The translations under genes and the position numbers were made by a program. Positions 8,071 to 14,260 of a stretch of DNA of 17,697 nucleotides are shown here, in pieces. Positions within the stretch are counted from its first letter, which is position 1, and each line of letters begins with the position of its first letter. The stretch is from contig CAJOQW010000126.1 of assembly GCA_905236955.1 (NCBI GenBank), forward strand, positions 1 through 17,697, read 5' to 3'. The stretch comes from an uncultured Bacteroidales bacterium (lineage in GTDB: Bacteria; Bacteroidota; Bacteroidia; Bacteroidales; UBA932). Under the pieces are notes generated by a model. That model saw only the letters and a list, made by a program, of their open reading frames with translations. It was not told the DNA's origin and made no database searches.

Positions 8071-9057
8071 CTAGCGGAACTTGGTATCTTCCTCGAGCAT
8101 CCCGAGGTAGGAATTGTAGCGCTCGGCGCTTATTCCACCACTGTCCACAGCCTCTTTCACCGCGCAGCCGGGTTCATGGGTATGCGTGCACGGGGTGAAG
8201 CGGCAATTCCTGCCGGCCCGTAGCATCTCGGGAAAGTAAAGGGCGATCTCTTCCTTCTTGAGGTCCACCAGCCCGAAACCCCTCAGGCCAGGACTGTCGA
8301 TGATGAAACCGCCGGAGCCGAGAGGATACATTTCGTATAGGGAGGTGGTGTGCCGCCCCTGGAGATGGGCGGCGGAGATGCGCCCTATCTTCGGGTCCAG
8401 CGAAGGGTCCAGCGCCTTGATGAGGGAGGATTTGCCCACCCCGGATTCCCCGGAGAAAAGGGATACCCCGGCAGAGCATTCCTGCCGCAGCGCGTCGATC
8501 CCCTCCCCCGTCTTGCACGAGGTCTGGATCACTTTGTACCCGGCTCCGGTGTAGATACGCACGAAGTCTTCCACGGCGTCGGGCGCTTCGTCCCGGTAGA
8601 GGTCCACCTTGTTCAGGACTATCACCGGCTTCACCCCGTACACCTCGCAGGTGACGAGCACCCTGTCCAGGAAAGGCAGCTTTATCTCGGGGAAAAACAG
8701 GCTCACGGCCACCACCGCCCTGTCGAGATTGGCTGCTATCACATGGTTCTGACGGCTGAGGTTGGTGGATTTGCGTATGATGTAGTTCCTGCGGTCCAGG
8801 ACCGAGGAAATGACCGCTGTTCCCTGTCCGAAGGTCTGACGGTCACCCGGTTCGGCCCCGGCATCTCCCGGCAGGGAGACATCGGCGCCCATGTAGTATT
8901 CCACCCGGTCGCCCACCGCGACCGGATTGGTTGAGACGTTACGCCCCAGACGCACCTTGCCGCGGAGCACGGCCGGGAAAGGCGCCCATTCTGGAAGCCT
9001 GCTCAGGAAGAAATGACTCCCGGCATTCTTTACCACTATGGCTTCGCCTTTCTCCAT
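8071..9057 (-). CDS. rsgA: Ribosome small subunit-dependent GTPase A (RsgA)
   Basis: RsgA is a circularly permuted GTPase that checks late maturation of the 30S subunit. The 328-residue protein has an N-terminal OB-fold (about 1-100), then the permuted GTPase motifs in their usual order: G4 NKVD (149-152), G5 SCK (180-182), G1 P-loop GESGVGKSS (203-211), G2 around GRHTTS (234-239) and G3 DSPG (254-257). The C-terminal zinc site is intact as C285-x4-C290-x-H292-x5-C298. Length and order match the family. The start ATG at 9057 directly abuts the TAG stop of the polyprenyl synthase gene (TAGATG). This leaves no room for a separate ribosome site and suggests coupled translation. The MATE gene follows two bases after its stop. 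Confidence 0.97.
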   Translation of the reverse strand: MEKGEAIVVKNAGSHFFLSRLPEWAPFPAVLRGKVRLGRNVSTNPVAVGDRVEYYMGADVSLPGDAGAEPGDRQTFGQGTAVISSVLDRRNYIIRKSTNLSRQNHVIAANLDRAVVAVSLFFPEIKLPFLDRVLVTCEVYGVKPVIVLNKVDLYRDEAPDAVEDFVRIYTGAGYKVIQTSCKTGEGIDALRQECSAGVSLFSGESGVGKSSLIKALDPSLDPKIGRISAAHLQGRHTTSLYEMYPLGSGGFIIDSPGLRGFGLVDLKKEEIALYFPEMLRAGRNCRFTPCTHTHEPGCAVKEAVDSGGISAERYNSYLGMLEEDTKFR

Positions 9058-10038
9058 CTACCTGACGCGTCCGATGAGGGCCGCGGCGAAACGCCTGAGG
9101 CTTTCGAGACGGACCGGTCCGAGGCCGATCCCTTCCACCGCCTCCATCGCCTTGGCGGAATAATCCTTGATGGCGGCGACAGCGTCCTTGTCCACACCCA
9201 GTTCCAGATAAATGTCCTTGACTGCGGAGATTTTGGCGGCTTTCTCCTCCGCCGTTCCGGCAGGGGCCGAGAAGGCTTTGAGGAAAGCGGCCTTGTCAGT
9301 TGTCTTTTCGCCGGCGCGGACGGTGAGCCAGCTCTTCTTGGCATTGACTATGTCTCCCCCTATAGGTTTGCCGAACACCTTCTCATCTCCGAAAGCATCG
9401 AGATAATCGTCTTCCACCTGGAACGCCATCCCTATGTTCCAGCCATAGTCGTACAGTGCCTTGCAGGCGGCTTCAGGTGCATCGGCGAGTATCGCTCCCA
9501 TTCCGGACGAGCAAGCCAGCAGGGCTGCCGTCTTAAGGCCTATCATCTTCTCATATGCGGACATGGACACTTCGTCCGCCGATTCGAAATCCATATCGTA
9601 CTGCTGGCCCTCGCAAACCTCGGCGGCGGTGCGTGTGAAGAGCGATAGGGCCTTCTCCCGGACATTCACCGGAGCCGATGCAGCACGCCTGAAGGCGTCC
9701 GTAAGCATCACGTCGCCGGAGAGGATGGCGATGTCGGGGTTCCACTTCTTCCACACCGTCTCGCAGCCCCTGCGGAGGGGGCTCTTGTCCATGATGTCGT
9801 CGTGGATGAGGGTGAAGGAATGATAGACTTCCAGCGCCCTTACGGGTTCCACTATATCTTCGGGGAAGTCGTCCTTGAAAAGTGCGTAAGAAGTAAGGCA
9901 GAGCCTCGGACGCAGGCGCTTGCCGCCTATGCTTATCATATATCGGAGAGGGTCGTATAGCCTTGCAGGCTCCGCAGGGAAGGCGATGCTGCCGAATATT
10001 CCGCGCACGGCAGCATCTATCTTTGTCTCGCTGATCAT
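9058..10038 (-). CDS. Polyprenyl diphosphate synthase (trans-isoprenyl transferase, FPP/GGPP synthase type)
   Basis: This enzyme condenses isopentenyl diphosphate with an allylic diphosphate to make C15-C20 or longer isoprenoids for quinones, undecaprenyl phosphate and related lipids. The 326-residue product contains GGKRLRP (38-44), the first aspartate-rich motif DDIMD (80-84) and the second DDYLD (210-214), all intact. Phe75 sits five residues before the first motif. A bulky residue there usually limits chain length, so a short product is my inference. The frame stays open to 10131, but I place the start at ATG 10038: the family's N-terminus begins there, and the promoter element at 10064-10071 lies inside the longer version. 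It is the first gene of the six-gene minus-strand cluster, and its TAG abuts the rsgA start. Confidence 0.92.
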   Translation of the reverse strand: MISETKIDAAVRGIFGSIAFPAEPARLYDPLRYMISIGGKRLRPRLCLTSYALFKDDFPEDIVEPVRALEVYHSFTLIHDDIMDKSPLRRGCETVWKKWNPDIAILSGDVMLTDAFRRAASAPVNVREKALSLFTRTAAEVCEGQQYDMDFESADEVSMSAYEKMIGLKTAALLACSSGMGAILADAPEAACKALYDYGWNIGMAFQVEDDYLDAFGDEKVFGKPIGGDIVNAKKSWLTVRAGEKTTDKAAFLKAFSAPAGTAEEKAAKISAVKDIYLELGVDKDAVAAIKDYSAKAMEAVEGIGLGPVRLESLRRFAAALIGRVR

Positions 10039-10063
10039 TACCTGTTCTATGGTGTTCAATTCG

Positions 10064-10071
10064 CAAAGATA
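10064..10071 (-). promoter_or_regulatory. Bacteroidota -7 element (TATCTTTG) for the polyprenyl synthase cluster
   Basis: The minus strand reads TATCTTTG, an exact TAnnTTTG match. It lies 25 nt before the chosen start at 10038, giving a leader of roughly 20 nt, and supports that start over longer in-frame options. It probably drives the whole six-gene cluster down to rdgB. No -33 box is evident. Confidence 0.65.
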
Positions 10072-10083
10072 GTGAAACTTTCT

Positions 10084-10091
10084 TATCTTTG
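10084..10091 (+). promoter_or_regulatory. Bacteroidota -7 element (TATCTTTG) for the YgjP-like gene
   Basis: TATCTTTG matches TAnnTTTG and ends 17 nt before the ATG at 10109. It is the mirror image of the element at 10064-10071, 12 bp away. The two polymerase footprints would overlap, so the divergent promoters may compete. Confidence 0.62.
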
Positions 10092-10108
10092 CCCCACGGA
10101 ACCAGGCC

Positions 10109-10516
10109 ATGAGAATCACACTCGGGGACATATTGGCAGGACGCGTGAGGATCGTCTATCGCAGGAGACGCCGCAAGGCGGTGGAAACCCCCGAGGTGGC
10201 GCAGTTGCGACAGGAGGCCAAGGCATATCTCCCCGGCAGGCTCGCCGAACTGGCCGCCCGACATGGATTCTCGTACAATGCCGTACGGATCAAGCATAAT
10301 GTGAGCAACTGGGGTTCCTGCTCATCAAAAGGCAACATCAACCTGAATCTGAACCTCATGCGCCTGCCCGCGGAGTTGCAGGATTATGTCATGCTCCACG
10401 AACTCTGCCATCTCCGCCATATGGACCACGGGCCCGGGTTCCACGCCCTGCTCGAAGAACTTTGCCCCAACCACCGCGAACTCCGCAGGCAATTAAAGGA
10501 ATACAAACTCATTTAG
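10109..10516 (+). CDS. Compact YgjP/DUF45-type zinc metallohydrolase
   Basis: The 135-residue product is the catalytic half of the YgjP-like (DUF45, SprT/WLM-related) metallopeptidase family. The signature is clear: NWGSCSSKGNINLN (67-80), then HELCHLRHMDH (97-107) with zinc ligands His97, His101 and His107 and the general base Glu98, followed by GPGFH. Characterised relatives are about 230 residues and carry an N-terminal beta-rich region of about 80-100 residues that is absent here; only about 60 basic residues precede the core. The start is bounded by the promoter element 17 nt upstream, so this looks like a natural short form and not a mis-called start. No frameshift remnant is seen upstream. 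rnr follows after 30 bp on the same strand. The substrate is unknown. Confidence 0.82.
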   Translation: MRITLGDILAGRVRIVYRRRRRKAVETPEVAQLRQEAKAYLPGRLAELAARHGFSYNAVRIKHNVSNWGSCSSKGNINLNLNLMRLPAELQDYVMLHELCHLRHMDHGPGFHALLEELCPNHRELRRQLKEYKLI

Positions 10517-10532
10517 TGTCGCGGATTTTGCT

Positions 10533-10540
10533 TAAATTTG
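10533..10540 (+). promoter_or_regulatory. Bacteroidota -7 element (TAAATTTG) of rnr
   Basis: TAAATTTG matches TAnnTTTG and ends 6 nt before the rnr ATG at 10547, inside the 30 bp gap after the YgjP-like gene. As at recO and the Tricorn-like gene, the predicted mRNA has almost no leader. rnr could also be read from the upstream gene's promoter. Confidence 0.6.
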
Positions 10541-10546
10541 TGAGTT

Positions 10547-12640
10547 ATGAGCAAATTCGGCAAAGGCAGGAAACAATCGGAAAGAAGGGGCCGCAAAGGG
10601 CCTTCCCAGCACAAGAAATCTTTTCCGCAGGAAGTGGGCACGGTGCAGATGACCCGTGAGGGTTTTGCATTCGTGATCGTCGACGGCCAGGATGGCGACA
10701 TCTTCGTAAAGGCCTCCAAGACCCGCCATGCCCTCGACGGCGATACCGTACGGGTTGCCGTGACAAAGGAGGTTCCTTCACGCGCCAACGGCAGGGCCGG
10801 CCAGAAGCAATCTCCCATGAAGCGCGAAGGAGAGATAGTGGAGATAGTGAAGCGCAGCGGCAAGCAGTTCGTGGGGGTTTTCCATAACGTAGGGGCCCAG
10901 GCCTGGGTGCTGATGCAAAGCAAGAACATGCCGTGGGACATAGAGGTGGATGCCGAAAAAGCCGCCGCTATGGGCGCCAGGAGGGGCATGAAGGTTGCCG
11001 CTGTGGTGGACCGCTGGGACCGAAGCGAAGTGAATCCAATGGGGCATCTGACCGACGTCCTGGGCCTTCCGGGCGAGAACGAGACCGAGATGCATGCCAT
11101 CCTGGCGGAATTCAACCTGCCTTACAGGTTCCCCAAGGAGGTCGAAGACGCCGCCGACGGAATCTCCGAAGAGATAAGCGAAAAGGACCTCAAGGGCCGC
11201 AAGGATTTCAGGCAGACCCTCACCTTCACCATTGACCCGGCCGACGCAAAGGACTTCGACGACGCCCTGTCCTTCCGCAGGCTGGACAACGGCAACTACG
11301 AGGTGGGCGTGCACATAGCCGATGTATCTTACTACGTGAAGCCCGGCTCCGCAGTGGACCGCGAAGCCCGCGAAAGGGGCACCAGCGTCTATCTGGTGGA
11401 CCGCACCGTGCCCATGCTCCCCGAGAAACTCTGTAACAAGCTTTGCTCCCTGCGCCCGCACGAGGACAAGCTGACCTATTCGGTTGTATGCGAGATAAGC
11501 CCCAAGGGCGACATCAAGAGCCGCTGGATAGGACGCACGGTCATCAACTCCTCCTATCGTTTCGACTACCGGCAGGCACAGGATATCATAGAGAAATATT
11601 GTATCACGCAGACCGGGAACCAGACGGCTCCCCAGGGCTGCGAAAAAACCCCGATAGAAGACGCGGTCACCACCCTGTGGAGCCTTGCAGCCATCTACAA
11701 GGACAAGAGGGCGAAGGCGGGCGCCATCAACTTCGACAGGCCGGAGATGAAGGTGGAGATAGATGGGAACGGAAAGCCCGTCGATGTCCATCAGGCCGTG
11801 TCGAAGGAGAGCAACTGGCTCATAGAGGAATTCATGCTTCTGGCAAACCGCACGGTGGCGGAATACGTGGCCACCGGAGGGCAGATGAACGGCGTGGCCC
11901 AGAAGAACGCCAAGACCTTCGTTTATCGCGTCCATGACCTGCCCAACGCCGAGAAACTGGAAAGCCTCAAGCGTTTCGCCGGCACTTTCGGATACAAGAT
12001 GGGAGATGCCCTGGAGGGTCGCGCCGCCGCAAAGACCCTCAACGACCTGCTGAGGAGTGCGGAAGGCAAGCCCGAATGCGCCGCATTCGAAGACATCGCC
12101 CTAAGGGCCATGGCAAAGGCCTGCTACGATACCGACAATATCGGCCATTACGGACTGGCATTCAAATTTTACACCCATTTCACCTCGCCTATCCGCCGTT
12201 ATCCCGACCTCATGGTTCACCGCCTGCTCACCATATACCTTGCCGGCGGCGCATCGCAGGACAACGGCTTCTACAAGCTGGAGTGCCGGCACGCTTCGGA
12301 AAGGGAACTGGTCGCCGCCGACGCGGAGCGTACCAGCACGAAGTACAAGTTGGTGGAATACATGCAGGACAAGGTCGGGCAGGAGTACGACGGCCGCGTA
12401 TCGGGAGTTACCGACTGGGGCATGTACGTTGAAATAGAGCCCTCAATGGTCGAAGGCATGGTGTCGCTGCGCAGCATCCGTTCCGACTTCTTCGAATTCG
12501 ACGAAGACCACTACCGGCTCGTGGGCAAGAGGACCCATAAGGTTTTCCGCCTGGGGGATCCGGTGCGCATAAGGGTGGCCGGCGCCAACCTGGAGCAGCG
12601 CCTGCTTGATTATGAACTGGTCGAGACCGGAATCAGATAG
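10547..12640 (+). CDS. rnr: Ribonuclease R
   Basis: RNase R is a processive 3'-to-5' exoribonuclease that degrades structured RNA. The 697-residue protein begins with a lysine/arginine-rich tail (1-27). Cold-shock-like RNA-binding domains follow (about 28-75 and 95-175), then the RNB catalytic domain (about 220-560). Its motif DPADAKDFDDALS (230-242) holds the metal-binding aspartates 230, 236, 238 and 239. TSPIRRYPDLMVHR (546-559) is the conserved end of RNB. A C-terminal S1 domain lies at about 610-692. The N-terminal winged-helix domain of E. coli RNase R is missing. A short stretch with two cysteines (351-368) interrupts the usual RNB spacing. The start at 10547 sits 6 nt after a TAnnTTTG box. 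The stop overlaps the convergent manA stop by 8 bp. Confidence 0.95.
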   Translation: MSKFGKGRKQSERRGRKGPSQHKKSFPQEVGTVQMTREGFAFVIVDGQDGDIFVKASKTRHALDGDTVRVAVTKEVPSRANGRAGQKQSPMKREGEIVEIVKRSGKQFVGVFHNVGAQAWVLMQSKNMPWDIEVDAEKAAAMGARRGMKVAAVVDRWDRSEVNPMGHLTDVLGLPGENETEMHAILAEFNLPYRFPKEVEDAADGISEEISEKDLKGRKDFRQTLTFTIDPADAKDFDDALSFRRLDNGNYEVGVHIADVSYYVKPGSAVDREARERGTSVYLVDRTVPMLPEKLCNKLCSLRPHEDKLTYSVVCEISPKGDIKSRWIGRTVINSSYRFDYRQAQDIIEKYCITQTGNQTAPQGCEKTPIEDAVTTLWSLAAIYKDKRAKAGAINFDRPEMKVEIDGNGKPVDVHQAVSKESNWLIEEFMLLANRTVAEYVATGGQMNGVAQKNAKTFVYRVHDLPNAEKLESLKRFAGTFGYKMGDALEGRAAAKTLNDLLRSAEGKPECAAFEDIALRAMAKACYDTDNIGHYGLAFKFYTHFTSPIRRYPDLMVHRLLTIYLAGGASQDNGFYKLECRHASERELVAADAERTSTKYKLVEYMQDKVGQEYDGRVSGVTDWGMYVEIEPSMVEGMVSLRSIRSDFFEFDEDHYRLVGKRTHKVFRLGDPVRIRVAGANLEQRLLDYELVETGIR

Positions 12641-13499
12641 GATCCGGAACGTATGACGTCAGCAACTTCAGTTTCGCCCCTCCTGGGACGAAGCTTATCC
12701 TGTTCTCGGAATAATCGGCAAGGATGGCTTCTCCCGCATTGATGTGAACACCCCCAACAAGGCCTGACCCCTCAGTGCATATCACTGCCAGGAAATCCCC
12801 TTTATCCTCCAGGGACACCTCCATGGGCTGCGTCAGGTCGTACATGGAGGCAATGAAGTGACGGTCGCGCACCAGCACCACTTCTTCGTTCCCGGCTTGT
12901 TCGTAGTGGGTCCGGTAGTCGGGATGCACAGTATAATCGATCGCCGCCCTGGCCAGCCCGGTATGGAGCTGCCGGGGCTTGCCGTCGAGCCCCGGGCGGT
13001 TGTAATCGAAGATGCGGTAGGTGATGTCGCTGGTTTCCTGTATCTCGGCCAGATGACAGCCCCCGCAGATGGCATGCACACGGCCGGCCGGGAGGAAGAA
13101 CACGTCGCCCGGAGCCACATCATGGACGGCCAAGACGTCCATGATGTTCCCGGACTCCGCAAGCATCTGATACTCATCGGGAGTGATGGCCTTCGAAAAA
13201 CCCGATACGATACGGGCTCCCGGTGCGGTATCCATGATATACCACATCTCGGTCTTGCCCCTGCAGCCGTGCCTTTCGTATGCCAGGGCGTCGTCGGGAT
13301 GGACCTGTATGCTGAGATCCTGCCCGGCGTCGATGAATTTTATGAGCAGAGGGAACTCCCTGCCGTAAACCTCGTTCAAGGTCTTTCCGGCCAGATGTCC
13401 CTCCGCCACGGTCGTTTCACTGCCCTTGACCCCCGAAAGCACCCATTTCTCGGTGCCCCATACAAGGGTTTTCAGCAAAGGCTGGAACTTGAGTATCAT
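12633..13499 (-). CDS. manA: Mannose-6-phosphate isomerase, class I
   Basis: This cupin metalloenzyme interconverts mannose 6-phosphate and fructose 6-phosphate, linking glycolysis to GDP-sugar supply. The 288-residue product shows the zinc-binding set: SIQVHPDD (63-70, giving Gln65 and His67), KTEMWY (82-87, Glu84) and GRVHAICGG (139-147, His142). The latter begins the second cupin part with ETSDITYRIFDY (155-166). It is somewhat shorter than typical class I enzymes (about 310-320) but has no missing motif. The start ATG at 13499 overlaps the gpmA TGA as ATGA; the frame is open further upstream but lies inside gpmA. The stop overlaps the rnr stop by 8 bp. It is the last gene of the right-hand cluster. 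Confidence 0.93.
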   Translation of the reverse strand: MILKFQPLLKTLVWGTEKWVLSGVKGSETTVAEGHLAGKTLNEVYGREFPLLIKFIDAGQDLSIQVHPDDALAYERHGCRGKTEMWYIMDTAPGARIVSGFSKAITPDEYQMLAESGNIMDVLAVHDVAPGDVFFLPAGRVHAICGGCHLAEIQETSDITYRIFDYNRPGLDGKPRQLHTGLARAAIDYTVHPDYRTHYEQAGNEEVVLVRDRHFIASMYDLTQPMEVSLEDKGDFLAVICTEGSGLVGGVHINAGEAILADYSENRISFVPGGAKLKLLTSYVPDPI

Positions 13500-14245
13500 A
13501 ACTTTGCCTTTCCCTGATTGGCGACCGCAGCCTGCTTTGCGGCGAGTTCGGCGGGATCGGCAAGATAGTAGTCCTTGACGAGCTTGAGGTCGTCGTCGAA
13601 CTCGAAGACGTACGGAACCGCCGTAGGGATGTTGAGCTTTACGATATCGCTGTCGGAGATGCCCTTGAGGTGCTTTACTACTCCGCGGAGGCTGTTGCCG
13701 TGAGCTACCACCACGATGTTGTCGACCTGCTTGAGGCGCGGGAATATCTCGCTTTCCCAGTAAGGCATGACACGCTCTATGCACTGCTTGAGGGCTTCGG
13801 TGCGCGGGATGTACTCGTCGGGAACGAGGGCATAGCGCTTGTCGAGGGTCGCGGAGTTGGGATCGTCCTCGGGAAGGGGAAGGGGCTCGACATCATAGCT
13901 GCGGCGCCATACGAGCACCTGCTCGTCGCCGTATTTGGCGGCTGTCTCGGCCTTGTTCAGGCCCTGGAGCATGCCGTAATGCTTCTCGTTCAGGCGCCAG
14001 CTCTTGCGTACGGGAATCCAGTCGAGGTCCATCGCATCGAGCACGTTGTTGAGGGTCTTGATGGCCCTCTTGAGGTATGATGTATAGGCGATGTCGAAGG
14101 TAAAGCCTTTCTCACGCAGGGTTTTGCCTGCCTCGAAGGCTTCCTGGAGACCCTTCTCGCTCAAATCCACATTTGTCCATCCGGTAAACCGGTTCTCTTT
14201 GTTCCACTGGCTCTCGCCGTGTCTGACCAATACGATACGTTTCAT
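13496..14245 (-). CDS. gpmA: 2,3-bisphosphoglycerate-dependent phosphoglycerate mutase
   Basis: This cofactor-dependent mutase interconverts 3- and 2-phosphoglycerate in glycolysis. The 249-residue product opens with the signature VLVRHGESQWN, where His9 is the phosphorylated residue. RFTGWTNVDLSEKG (19-32), Glu87 (LNEKHYG) and the second catalytic His182 (VAHGNSLRG) follow. These align with E. coli His11, Glu89 and His184 with a constant offset of two, so the active site is complete. No Shine-Dalgarno is visible; the start is preceded by an A-rich stretch, as is common in Bacteroidota. It lies 15 bp after the M3 peptidase gene and its TGA overlaps the manA ATG, so it is probably co-transcribed with both. 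Confidence 0.97.
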   Translation of the reverse strand: MKRIVLVRHGESQWNKENRFTGWTNVDLSEKGLQEAFEAGKTLREKGFTFDIAYTSYLKRAIKTLNNVLDAMDLDWIPVRKSWRLNEKHYGMLQGLNKAETAAKYGDEQVLVWRRSYDVEPLPLPEDDPNSATLDKRYALVPDEYIPRTEALKQCIERVMPYWESEIFPRLKQVDNIVVVAHGNSLRGVVKHLKGISDSDIVKLNIPTAVPYVFEFDDDLKLVKDYYLADPAELAAKQAAVANQGKAKL

Positions 14246-14260
14246 TTTAAGTGTTTGAAG

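Larger units (their letters stand above)
10063..10092. repeat. Perfect 9 bp inverted repeat made of two divergent -7 elements
   Basis: The arms GCAAAGATA (10063-10071) and TATCTTTGC (10084-10092) are exact reverse complements separated by 12 bp. Each arm is the -7 box of one of the two divergent genes, polyprenyl synthase to the left and the YgjP-like gene to the right. The repeat may only reflect two similar promoters, or it may be an operator serving both. Confidence 0.7.

Noticed and set aside
10039..10131. Longer polyprenyl synthase starting at 10131
   Set aside because: It would include the promoter element and run into the neighbouring divergent gene; the family start matches 10038.
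10778..11935. Minus-strand open frame of 385 codons
   Set aside because: It lies wholly inside rnr, whose RNB motifs are intact in the other direction.
13500..13784. Longer manA beginning at 13784
   Set aside because: The extra part reads through gpmA in another frame; the family N-terminus begins at 13499 and forms an ATGA overlap.
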